Position numbers and translations under genes: made by a program. Shown here one piece after another: positions 42,793-53,531 of a stretch of DNA of 64,000 nt. The notes under the pieces were generated by a model that saw only the letters and a program-made list of their open reading frames with translations, was not told the DNA's origin and ran no database searches. How positions within the stretch are numbered: position 1 is the first letter of the stretch; each line of letters opens with the position of its first letter. The DNA comes from Oscarella lobularis (lineage: Eukaryota; Porifera; Homoscleromorpha; Homosclerophorida; Oscarellidae), in NCBI RefSeq assembly GCF_947507565.1, contig NC_089175.1, forward strand, positions 5,383,733 through 5,447,732. The letters run 5' to 3'.

Positions 42793-45576
42793 ATGGTTCC
42801 ATCTGTCCGAGTCACGATCGTATTGATCTTGCTTTGTTCTTACTCACCGGCAGCGAGAACCTATCCGTCGTGTCCGAATCTTCCATTCGCTGTCGTCCCG
42901 ACAAACTCCTCGACTGGGCTGCAAGGCTGTACGTGGCTAACGCACTGTCCGCTAACAAATGCGGCAAAATATCCGAAGCCGCCGTCAAATTATCTCTTGG
43001 AAAATCCGCGCTGTTCGTGCGATCGCTTATGCACTTTTTACAACGACTGCTGCGCTGGGGTCGGAGAAGGGGAAGCGTTCTCGGTACTATTTACTCAGAG
43101 TAAGATGAGTCTTTGTGGGTTATATTGTTACTTCAGAGTCAGACAGCCATGCAGTCAGACAACGGCACCTGGGTTGGCGTGCGTAAATCCGTCTTTGAAC
43201 ATGGCTTACGCTGATTCTTCAAGTGAGATTAGTTTCGTTACCTTCTTTAGTCGGAGAACGTCGCGGGGTTGGTACATGCAAGTCAAGTGTGCATCTCAGT
43301 GGCCAAATGATGAGACGCGTCGCAAATGCGAGAATTCTACGCGATCGGCTCGATTGGACGATCTCCTCGTTTCTCTTCCAGTTAGCACGCAAAACTTAAC
43401 TTACTCGAATATCTACTGCGCGCAGTGCAATTTTAAAAATATCGTAGCACTAGAAGCCTCAGGTGGTCTGACATATTGGACTCCTAAGTTGTACTGTGAC
43501 GTGGGAAGCCACAACGTAACTCAAAAGTTGGCGGAATCAAATTACTCGGCCTACACTTTTTTATCTAGCTGCTCGATTGCGTATTTCATGGCGCCACAGC
43601 TAAATGCCACCGGCATCTACGATCCCGTAAGATTGTGTAGAAGATCGGTGAGCACGTGTCTAAGTCATGTGGAGCTAAATGCCAAACTGGCATTTAATAT
43701 AACTGGATCCAATTACAAGTGCCTAAAAGAGAAATGTCATTCTTACACTGACTACATCAGGGGTTCTAATTCTCATCCTTTTGGGGGGATGTATTTTCGG
43801 AATCGCTATTGTGCTTACTGCAACGGGCTCGAGCTAAACAATCTCGACCGCAATTTCGAATTTTTTGGGCGAGCCCAGGATTGCTTTGGTTGCACGGCGT
43901 TTTTCTTGGCTTTGGATTTTTCGCCAAGCGGGGGCGTGTCGGCGTCGTTTGGGGAGACGATCGTTACCGTGTCGCGAAGTTGTTCGCTCGGCTACGTTTA
44001 CGATCCGTCGCAACTCGAATGCGTTCTCCTGTCGTGTCCGCAAGGTTTCGAGTTGGTTGGAAGCGAATGTCGCGCTCCGAGAACTATTTCTATTCAAATT
44101 TTGTTCCACTCCAATGCGACGGATCTTCAGTCTGTTTTTACAAGTGATCTTTCGCTGCAGTTTCAAAATCTCATTCGACGTTTCTTTACGTTTGAAAACG
44201 TCAGCGTGGAAATTACTGGCTATCAGGTCTTGAATGCATCATCTCTCCTTGTTAATTCGACTTTGAAATCCATTGTGTTATCAGACAAGGAGTGGGCAAA
44301 AATAAACTCAACCGTGTCTAATGTCAATATATTATTTACTTATCACGGTATTCTCTTCAGCAGCAAGGAAATTGCGGTCGAGTCTATTTCTAATGGCGAT
44401 CAGCTCCACTGTGCCGTTATTCAACTGAACGCCAGTCAGTACAACGAGTCTTCTGATGGTTCAATAATTGACCTGACAACTGATCGAACATTGAATTCGT
44501 CTCAGTACATTTCCCTATCGAATGGCTCGATACAAGTCTGCAATACGTTCGAGACAACGTTCAACAAGACGACGTCGGTCCTAGTGTGGGACTACGACAA
44601 TGTTTCCATTCTACTGAGTACGATAGTAAGCGCGATTACGGCGGTGATATGCTACGCAATAGCATTCACATATCTCTTCTTCAAAGATCTCAGAAACTAT
44701 CCTGGTCTTTGTATGGCGAGTTACACGTTTGCACTGGGATCCTCGTCGGCTTTAATTATCTTTGGGGCTGGTTTAGTCGACGATCGTTCTCTGTGCACGT
44801 CTATGGGATTTCTTCTTCACTTCTTCACTGTCTCGCATTTCACGTGGTCATCTGTCATTGCCGCTAATGTTGTGCGAACTTTTGTGACGTCACGTTTAAG
44901 AAATCCGGGGATAGAGAGGAGATCTCGTCTCAGACGCTACGCCTTTGCGTCGTTGTACGCGTGGAGCGCACCGGCGATTATCTGCACTATATGCGTCATT
45001 TTGGACTACGAGTCCGACCTTTCTATTTCCTATTCGTCTGACGTCATCTGTTGGCTGCAGCCGAGTATGGCCGTCTTCTTTGCCATGGGAATACCAGCCG
45101 GCGTTATACTCGTATTTAATCTAGGCTGTTTCATCAGGATTACCGTCGTTCTTCATAGGGATATGAAGAGTGTTGCTGCTGCGAGAAAAGAGAAGTCTTC
45201 GGAGAAAGTTAAAAAACAAGCTCGCGTATATTTCGGCTTCTTTGCTCTGCTGGGGCTCAGTTTCATTTTCTCTCAAGTCGCTGCATTCGCCCAGCAGGAC
45301 TGGCTTTGGTATTTGTTTATGGCTGCGAGTCTATTTCAGACCATCGTACTGCTGTCGGTCTTTGTACTGAATGATAAGGTGCGGCGTCTCTATAAAGAGT
45401 TTTTCAATTGCAGAAGCAAAGGCGCTGCGTCTACTAGCAGACCCCCTTTGAAATTTGACAGTCAGGATTCAGTTGCTACTACACCGGCAAGCGGCACAAA
45501 GATGACGATCATAGTCCGTGACTTGGATCTCCCAGCTCCACCAAAAGATAACGAGACGGAGTCATCGCAATTGTAG
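42793..45576 (+). CDS. SMB / Cys-rich ectodomain class-B-like GPCR, gene A
   Basis: Two exons (42793-43083, 43159-45576) give about 902 residues. A signal peptide (VTIVLILLCSYSPAART) precedes a Pro/Asn-rich segment and a somatomedin-B-like module (CSCDRLCTFYNDCC). A long Cys- and N-glycosylation-rich ectodomain follows (YSNIYCAQCN, RNRYCAYCNGL, DCFGCTAF). The seven-helix domain (about 610-850) is Methuselah/secretin-like: YPGLCMASYTFALG, GFLLHFFTVSHFTWSS, ASLYAWSAPAIICTIC, VICWLQPS and FFALLGLSFIFSQVAAF. The cytoplasmic tail ends ESSQL. No GPS autoproteolysis motif was seen. The reading frame stays open through the 75-bp intron (43084-43158), but the paralogue at 53532 shows the intron is real. 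I chose the ATG at 42793 because it starts the signal peptide. Confidence 0.88.
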   Translation: MVPSVRVTIVLILLCSYSPAARTYPSCPNLPFAVVPTNSSTGLQGCTWLTHCPLTNAAKYPKPPSNYLLENPRCSCDRLCTFYNDCCAGVGEGEAFSVLFTQSKMSLCGLYCYFRVRQPCSQTTAPGLACVNPSLNMAYADSSSEISFVTFFSRRTSRGWYMQVKCASQWPNDETRRKCENSTRSARLDDLLVSLPVSTQNLTYSNIYCAQCNFKNIVALEASGGLTYWTPKLYCDVGSHNVTQKLAESNYSAYTFLSSCSIAYFMAPQLNATGIYDPVRLCRRSVSTCLSHVELNAKLAFNITGSNYKCLKEKCHSYTDYIRGSNSHPFGGMYFRNRYCAYCNGLELNNLDRNFEFFGRAQDCFGCTAFFLALDFSPSGGVSASFGETIVTVSRSCSLGYVYDPSQLECVLLSCPQGFELVGSECRAPRTISIQILFHSNATDLQSVFTSDLSLQFQNLIRRFFTFENVSVEITGYQVLNASSLLVNSTLKSIVLSDKEWAKINSTVSNVNILFTYHGILFSSKEIAVESISNGDQLHCAVIQLNASQYNESSDGSIIDLTTDRTLNSSQYISLSNGSIQVCNTFETTFNKTTSVLVWDYDNVSILLSTIVSAITAVICYAIAFTYLFFKDLRNYPGLCMASYTFALGSSSALIIFGAGLVDDRSLCTSMGFLLHFFTVSHFTWSSVIAANVVRTFVTSRLRNPGIERRSRLRRYAFASLYAWSAPAIICTICVILDYESDLSISYSSDVICWLQPSMAVFFAMGIPAGVILVFNLGCFIRITVVLHRDMKSVAAARKEKSSEKVKKQARVYFGFFALLGLSFIFSQVAAFAQQDWLWYLFMAASLFQTIVLLSVFVLNDKVRRLYKEFFNCRSKGAASTSRPPLKFDSQDSVATTPASGTKMTIIVRDLDLPAPPKDNETESSQL

Positions 45577-45785
45577 ATGTAAGCATCAGACACTGGATTT
45601 TCAATGGAGGGCGCGATGAAGTTGATATAGCCGCATGTGTAGATACTATATACGTAGTATCTTTCTTTTTCTTTTCTGTATCGTTCAAAGCATAGATGGG
45701 CGGTGCCATAGTAAAGACAATTTAGAGAGTAAATTTGGTCTACCCAGTCGACGGATCGAATGCGCCACCTCTGTTTACACTGCGC

Positions 45786-46913
45786 ATGTCTAATTACAGT
45801 GCGACCAAAGGACTGTCGACGACGGAACGACTTCTCCGCGAATCGTCTACCGCCCGTAGACGCAATCGTTCCAAGCAGCTCATCGCCAAGGACGGCAGCT
45901 CGCTGGTCGAGAACGAACGAGTTCAGAACAAAGTCCTCCTCCTCTATCTCAAGGACGTCTTCACGACGTTCATCCGCCTCAAGTGGGCTCCCCTCATCCT
46001 CGCGTGCTACATCGTGACGTGGATCGCCTTCGCGCTTCTCTGGTGGGCCGCCTCTCGACGTACACCCCCGAAGGGGGCCCCTGCATCATTCGCGTAACCA
46101 ATTTCACGTCCGCCTTTCTCTTCTCCGTCGAAACTCAAACGACAATCGATTTTGGCGATCTCTACGTCGCCTCGGGCTGCTCTTTGGGCATATTCCTTCC
46201 CGAGTCCGTATCCGGGGTCATACTGATTACTCGACTCCTTCATATCTCTGCCTTCGTCATAGGAATTCTCTTCACGAAATTAGCACGACCACGCTTACGC
46301 GGTCGCACCGTTCTTTTCAGTGCGAGCGCCGTCGTCGGGCGAAACCCGAAGACCGATCGCTTCTACTTACAATGTCGCGTCGGTGACGTCAGAAAATCTC
46401 ACATACTCGAAGCGCACGTGCGTGCCATCGTATTTCGATTTACGAAAGGTAATTCTGATACGGGATCTGACGTTGCCATAGAAACCAATTTTCAAACTTC
46501 GAGGAGGAGAAGGACAAAGATAGACAAGTTCCTCTTTTTTGCGTCGAGAGCGTTGAACTCGACGTCAGGGTCTCGATAGGCTATTTCTTCTCTTTCCCGT
46601 CGTCACTGAGCACGAAATCGACGAATCGAGTCCGTTCTACAACATGGGCCCGCGCGACTTGGCGACGGCGCTCATTGAGGTGCTTTTCAATCTCGAAGGG
46701 ACGCTGGAGGCGACGGGAATGCTCACGCAGAAACTTCAGTCTTATTTGCCCGAGGAAATTCTGTGGGGATATCAATTCGAACCGCTCGTTTTCATGTCCA
46801 AGGGCGTTCCCATGGCCGATTTCTCGCGTCTGAGCGACGTCGTGCGCAATCAAACGATGCCTCGGTGCTCGCCTAAGGCCTATTATGAAAGGCAAAGCCA
46901 AACCATAAACTAA
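45786..46913 (+). pseudogene. Kir channel pseudogene, copy 4
   Basis: It aligns along its whole length with the intact Kir gene. A new start context (MSNYSATKG) replaces the first residues. A deletion near 46055 shifts the frame in the pore region. The filter reads TTIDFG, losing the first filter glycine. Small deletions alter the inner helix, and another shift near 46495 breaks the cytoplasmic domain, which reopens at 46644 and ends QSQTIN at 46913. The partner peroxidase at 47115 is intact. Confidence 0.92.
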
Positions 46914-47114
46914 GGTATTTTATACGTGATGAGGGGGGTCCCTACGTTAAATTAATGGATAAATAATCGGACGATTGAATTTTTAAGTCAGTTTTTACTG
47001 CTGAAGTTTTGCGACAAAGAAGACCGCGGTCTAATTTGACATCCGAGTTTCAAACGAAAAAGACTAAGACACTGAAGACAGAGAGAGACAGACAGAGCTT
47101 TGGGCTTTCTCTCA

Positions 47115-49286
47115 TCAGCAATTGCCGCACGTCTTGCGGCATTTCGTCACGCTCATGTCCGCGTTTTTCATCGCGCTGCAGTTCGGTTCCCAGCGTTCGC
47201 ACACGTCCTTGGGATACTCATCAACGCACTCTGAGAAGAAAAACGAATGCTAGGTAAAATAATCTATACTAATGACAATCTTACCCTTCCACGGCGTCAA
47301 ATCCAAGCCTTGTTCGGCGAGAATATCCTCGCAGCGTTTACGCTCGATTTTGCCCGTTCTCTTTCCCATAAAATCGAACGCCTTCTCCTGAATCTTCATC
47401 GTATCCGAATCGTCGGCGACGCCGCACACGATCGCCGCCATCGTCGTCGCATCGATCGCCGTCACTTGTTCGCGCGTGAAAACGGGTCGTCCCGAGCCGA
47501 CGTCGGGATTTTTATAGAAAAATCGATCGCCGTCGCGACTGTGCAAGAACTGCTTAGCGATGATGTAAGCGAACGTCGGACCGACTTCGCTCTCTTTCAT
47601 GTGAGTCTCGGACACGCCGCCGACGTATAAGTCCACCCGTTCAATATCGTCATAAATTGCGAGAAGTCGATTGAGAACTGCGGCCCTTATCGGGGGATCC
47701 GGCACCGCGACGTTTTTCTCCTCGAAATGTTTGAGCGCGATATCCCGCATGATGACGTAACTCGCAAGTCCGTGATCGCGTCCGCGTTGGATCGTCACCG
47801 CCGTCAAATCGTCGGCGGGCGCGACAAATCGTCCCTTCAAGTCTCGCGGTTGAAAGAGATAATTCGTCAATTCGCCGGTCGTGAAACGATCGATTTCGTA
47901 CGCACTTTGCCCGAGAAGACCTCGCATGTAATTATCGAAGGAGCCGTCCTGTCTCAAATAGTAATGATCGACCTGTTTGAAATCGAAGCGATAGCGATGC
48001 TCATCGATGAGATTATAGTCCGGATCGCGCCATTGAACGCGAGTGGCCATTTGACTGTGACCCATGCGAAAAGCGGCCGTCGCAAATTCGATAAATATCG
48101 ACGGATTGACGCAATCGTCGTAACCCGTGTAAGCGGGAAGACTCGCATCAACGACGTCCTTTCCCAGCAGCGTCGCAATGTACTCGTCGTAGACGACGTG
48201 CTGCAATAGCGCGGCGACGATCAACCGCGCTTCGCGATACGCGCGCTCCTCGCTCCAGTGCGCGTTCATCGCTTTCAAACTCGCGACGACGCGATTGTGC
48301 TCGCGCAGCCAGAGCGTGTGAACGGTGGCGAGCGTCGTCGACTGCGTCGCGCGCGTGTCGCCGGCGTGATAGCATAGCGGAATGCGACCCTGACACTTGG
48401 CGTTCACCTTCCCGCTGAAACCGGCGTCGAACGGCAATAAATCCTTACCCTGTTTCCCGTGGAAAGTCACCAGTTCGGCGAGGAGATCAGCGCCGTTCGT
48501 CTGTCGTAGACTCGCCGCCGTATCGATCTTCGATCCGCACACGGCGGAACCGTCAATGAAACCGGTATTGTCATTGAACTGTTGTCGAGGCTGCGTCTTG
48601 TTCGCTTCCTTCACGAGTTCAATCGTTGCCGATCGCTTTAGCCCGAGATTAGGAAGTCGCAACGCTTCGTTGGGCTGAAGGGCACCGAACTGGGAATCGC
48701 TCGGCGGCATCGGAATGCTGAAACAGATGGGATTTTTCGCATCCTCGTCGCAATTCACGTTCGAGCCGCCCGACTTCTTCGATACTTCGTGCGCGACAAA
48801 GTGACCAAATTCGACGGTAAGGAACGAATGTTTGAAGTTTAATAGCGTTCGTCCGGTGTCGTACGACGTCGATATTTTTCTCGCGTTCGGCAGGGTGCGG
48901 CCGAGTCGCTTCGTCACCGGATCGCCGAGTCCGTCGCCGCCGAAGTGAGTGCCGGCGATGCGCGCGTACGGCGCTTTCGTTGCGCCCCATATCGGATTGT
49001 TGAGATTGTTGCAGAGTCCGTCGATCGACGGAAATTCTTTTCCGTCGATCGTGTTCTCGGCGGCGATTTTGCTGCAGTTGATTTTTCCCGTCGTCGCGTC
49101 CCAAGCGGCGTTGCTTCGTTTGAGTTTTTTGAGAAGGTCTTGGTAATCCATATCGTCAGTCGTAGGGTAGAACACTCCGGGCATTGATACCGGCATCGAC
49201 GGAGGAGGACAGTGTTTTCCCGCGGCATTTCTTATGGCTGTAGCAGCGATTATTGTGCTTACGGCGAGCGTAGTTACCCAGGACAT
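47115..49286 (-). CDS. Secreted animal heme peroxidase with ShKT tail, copy 3 (intact)
   Basis: This is the near-identical sister of the gene at 35839-38003, also 705 residues in two exons (intron 47231-47284). The signal peptide reads MSWVTTLAVSTIIAATAIRN. Distal His (FVAHEVSKKSG), Arg (GDTRATQ), HTLWLREHNR, FRMGHS and IQRGRDHG are all kept. The same unusual substitutions occur (Ala before the distal His, Gln-Ser in place of Glu-Met, Thr before IQR), so they predate the duplication and are not damage. The ShKT exon ends KTCGNC, one residue shorter than copy 2. The surface regions near KNPICFSIPMPPSDSQ differ most between copies. Confidence 0.9.
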
Positions 49287-49289
49287 GAT

Positions 49290-49790
49290 CCACTGGATAT
49301 AGAAAAGACTCGATTAGCTCCTTCTATACAAGGACAGTGTCGTGACGAAATTTGGTGACGTGCAAGCACATGGTTCTAGGGTCAGTAATCGTTTCACAGT
49401 AAGCGGATGCAAGCTAATTGGAATACAATGAACAGCAAGTTCTTCGACTATAAAGGAACTGTTTCGAAGATGTTGTACAATATGCCGACATCATGCAAGG
49501 CTTCTCTCTCCCTGTTCATATGTCGCTGGACTAGTTCTAACGTTAATCATAGAATGGAAAGGGGTAAATTAGCTCAGAGTATACGTGCCGTCGACATTTC
49601 GTGTCGTGACCCCTATCAGCCCTCTTGCTACCGTTGGACAAGTTTATTAAGCTCTCACCTGATCCTGGTCGTAGTTCCGTGAGCTGCGTCGAGTGGAATG
49701 ATTAATGTGACCTAGATAGCATGGTCCAATCAACTACTCCAATTAGAGAGCCAACGTCAATCATTTATACCAATTTTAGTACTTACAAGC
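49290..49790. promoter_or_regulatory. Duplicated peroxidase upstream region, copy 3
   Basis: Counterpart of 38010-38490, with ATTTATACCAATTTTAGTAC near the distal end. The two regions differ by small indels only, so any promoter was copied with the gene. Confidence 0.4.
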
Positions 49791-49875
49791 TAGAAACAAT
49801 CTAAATTAAACTGCCACAGAGAAGAACGTTCTTTTCCTTGAAACTAAATACATCACGCTGTTATAAGTTGGACTG

Positions 49876-52800
49876 CTAGACGACTGCTTCCGCTGTTATC
49901 ACAATGTCGTCGAAATATGTTTTGTTCAGGAAACTCTCTGATGGAAAGGAGTCGTTTTTCTGATTGATTTTCTCTCTTGAACTCCTTCCTCTTTCATAAT
50001 TTTCTCCTCTTATTGTTGTCTTGCTCACTTGACTAGAAAGTGTGGTAGTTGTCCTGCTCCTGGCCAGCTTGAACTTCTTCGATCGACTTGGACAGAATTT
50101 CTCAATGTAGAGCGCTCGCACTTTACGACTTAGAACAAAAACGACAAATATGACGATGGCCTGCGTCATGTTGGCCACGAAGAAAACGTACCAGAGCCAC
50201 TCCTCATCAGCGAGCGCGGCAATCCAGCCAAATATCAATGTCAATCCGAGAAGACAGAATAGCCCCAAAAACACGCGACATTTCTTTTTTATTTTAGACT
50301 TTTGAGATTTCTGCGAAACGAGGTTTGTCGCCTTGAGATCTCGACTCAGAACGACAGCCAGACCGATGTAGCAACACAAATTCACAACGAGAGCGATGCC
50401 ACCCGGAATTCCAATAGCGTAGAGGACTACACCGCCTTTGCCTCCTTTGCTTTGAAGCCAACAAATTAAGGCCGAAGCGTAGGCAATATCTACATCAGTC
50501 GTATAAATTAGTATTAGACAGATGATGCAGATCAATAGTGGCAATCCCCACGCATATGTGGAGGCTAGGAAGAATTTCTTTCCAAGTGACAGACCTGAGG
50601 ACGTAGGGTTCTGCATTCGCTTGACGACGAACGAGTCGACGAGATTGAGAGCGAGCACCGTAGACCACGTGAGATGAGACAAAGCGAAGAAGTGCATGAT
50701 GAATCCCATTGCCGTGCATGTCGCTTCGTTCTCGACCAGACCGGCGCCAAAAATTACGAATAGGTAAAATGTGCCGAGAGCAAGAGCGTAGCTCATCATG
50801 CAAAGACCGGGAAATTTTCTCAATTTTGAAAATAGTAGATAGGTGAAGAACAGGAGATAGCAGGAAACGACAGAGAATGCGCTGCTAACGACCGTTAAAG
50901 TAACGCTCAATTGCTGTTTTTTGGCGGTTTTGACGATTTTTGTTGCATTGAAGTCGGCCTCGTAAGTGTTGCAGCGTAAGATCGTATTGTTTTCGCCTTG
51001 CTGGTATTGAGATGAGTTCAACGTCTCGCCAGTGAATAGGTCAAATATTGAATTATTCGTTGTTTGTTTGTATTGGGATGAGTTCAGTTGGACGTAGGCG
51101 GAGCAGTAGATCGGAGGAGACGTTGGATTTACCGTGATCACGCCTATCCTATTGCTGCTAAATAGGATATAATTAGAGACGAATGTTACATTAAATTGGG
51201 AGATTTTTGACAGGATTGCAGTCCACTCCATATTCATTAGAGAAGCACTAGCTTTAGCTCTAATGACGATTTCAACTGAATTGTTAGAGATGTTAAAAGT
51301 CGAGTAAATCAACGTCAAATTTTGAACAAAGGCTAGAAACGATTGAGTGACTCGATCCGATACGCTATGATTCCGTGGAAGAATCAGCTCTCCACTTGCA
51401 TTCGTTTGCAGAGTCAATAGAAGGGTAACATAGCGAGGGACCTGACACTTTGCTCCAACGAACTCCAAATCTCCTGGACAAACAAGAGGAACGCAAGCTG
51501 CCACAGACGGATTATAAACCTCTCCTACAGGGCACGTTTTTAGAACAGACACGATTTCCTGGTCGTATAATGTGATCTCGCCATCAGGAGAGAAATTCAA
51601 GATGGACGAAAATGACGTGCAACCGATGCAATTTCGATTCGGTCCGTTGCCAGCGGTAAATCCATGAATTTGGTCTTGATCTCTAGTATCGACTCCATTA
51701 CACAGAGCGCAAAAACGATTTTTGTAAACTGCGTAGCCAATGTTTTCGTATTCGGCAAATTCTCGACACCTCGTGTTCAAGCACGTGTAATTTGAATCGG
51801 AGATATTGGCATTGACTTTGACACTCAATTCCTCTTGAGACAGGCACTGCGTGACCGCTTGCAATTGGCATCGTCGCAACGAGACGTTTTGCGGGGGTAG
51901 AAAGTAGCCAATGACGCAGTTTGCCGTCACGTTGCTAACAGTTACGTTTGGCGACAGTTCTTGCTTCTGACCGTTCTCATCAAAGGGGTCAAAATTGCAA
52001 GCGAGACTTGTTGGCCAATAGAAGAGGTGATCCACCGTAGGTCGAACGAAATTACACAGAGCACAAAATACGTTGGAATACGTAAAGTTTTCCGTACTGA
52101 CCGGCATCGTCAAAAGAATGTCGTCAATGGAAGAAGATCGGGTAGTCGAATTTTCGCATTTTTGACGAATGCTCTCCTTACCGGCGGCGACGTTTTCGTC
52201 GCGTCCCCAATCAGACGCACAAGCCGTCAGCATCCACCAACCTCTCGGGGACATCCGATTATTCCTCAGTTCTGTGTAATCGTCACCGTCAAGTTTATCA
52301 GCTCGAACACTATCCTCTAGATTGGCCGACGGATTAACGCACTGGAGTCGATCGAAGTCAGCCTATGGAAATAAATAAATAAATAAATATAATGACTACC
52401 TACTATGTCATTGTCTAATCTCTTACGAGGCGACGAGACTCTGATTGCCGTTCTCCGTCGTCGCGACCGAGGCAGCAATCGCCGTAATAAGCGCACAGCG
52501 GCCAATCGCACTGGCACGTCGGTCCCGGCGTCAAACCGGTTTGATCGTACGCTTCCTGTCCTTCGTCGAGTCGATAAGGACTCGGAGACGTAGAATTGTG
52601 AGAGAGACATTGGATAGGCATCAGATACTTGTATGCGGGCTCGTAGTAGTCGGCGTCGTCTTTGTCGTCGTAGATGTATATAATATCGTATTGACTGGCA
52701 CTACCACTTCCACTGCCACTGCCACTTCCACTTGACTTGTGCAATTTGATAAGTATTGGTATTGGTGGTGGTCTCGTTGGCCGACTTTGCGGTCCGTACA

Positions 52801-52900
52801 CGTTGAAGTTGAGCTCGGAGCAAAGAGGATCGGCGCACGTCGGTGCTTGAGCGATAAAACAAGCAAACGCGGCGAGTGCAGCTGCAAAGACGAGCGGCAT
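49876..52900 (-). CDS. SMB / Cys-rich ectodomain class-B-like GPCR, gene B
   Basis: Exon 1 (52900-52427) and exon 2 (52362-49876) give about 986 residues. It opens with a signal peptide (MPLVFAAALAAFACFIAQA). A low-complexity Gly-Ser tract and an Asp/Tyr-rich stretch (YDIIYIYDDKDDADYY) follow, then a somatomedin-B-like module (CQCDWPLCAYYGDCC). The conserved ectodomain has LQCVNPS, YSNVFCALCNF, YKNRFCALCNGV and CIGCTSF. The seven-helix part shows FPGLCMMSYALALG, IMHFFALSHLTWS and VFLGLFCLLGLTLIFGW. Its tail is Ser/Arg-rich and lacks the SSQL end of genes A and C. It is the most diverged of the three and is on the opposite strand. The phase-0 intron before CVNPS is in the same place as in A and C. 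Confidence 0.88.
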
Positions 52901-53019
52901 CGCGATCGCGATTATTTTCGATTCGACCACGCCCCAAATAAATACCTTACGGTCGTGTAACCCGGACAAGCTCGCGGCTCATTCCTCGACGTATCTTTGC
53001 AAGGTAGCAGGGTTGTTTT

Positions 53020-53300
53020 AGGCTATCGCACTGCTTTTGGTTTTTGCACTGAACGACAAGGTGCGACATCATTTTATAAAGAGGAAAACAAAGGCGTGGC
53101 GACGTCAAATGGCAGCTATAGCTACAAGTAGACCTGACTCAGTTCCTGCTACACCGGCAAGTGGCATAAATACGATGAACATAGTCCATAGATCTGCTCT
53201 ACCGAGATCAATAAAGAGTCATTGCAATTTAATAGATGAAAAATTTTTGAAGGCATTATCTAGATCTAGGCACCGGATGTTCAAAAGACCGCGACGAAAT
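53020..53300 (+). pseudogene. GPCR C-terminal remnant (gene-A type)
   Basis: The stretch encoding LVFALNDKVR and then TSRPDSVPATPASGI matches the end of gene A (VFVLNDKVRRLYKEFF and DSVATTPASGTKM), with frame breaks. It is the tail of a lost GPCR copy lying just upstream of gene C, and it records another duplication. Confidence 0.75.
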
Positions 53301-53531
53301 TGATTCTCCTAGCCACGCAGTTTCCTTCTTTCTGTTTCGTTCAAGCACGGTGATGTAGTCACTGTAGAACCTTGTAAGTGCGTGCGACCTTTGTACCAAG
53401 GCGCGAGCAAGGCGCGCCGCGCAGCCCCGCAGGCGCATGCATGAGGTCATCAAATACCGCAACGGCATTACAGTGTACACGTCCGTGCCGCCACGATTGT
53501 GCTGCATCGCTACGACGACTCGAGAGCGTTC

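Noticed and set aside
43084-43158. Continuous 939-residue reading of GPCR gene A
   Set aside because: The paralogues have an intron at this place and the extra residues have no counterpart in them.
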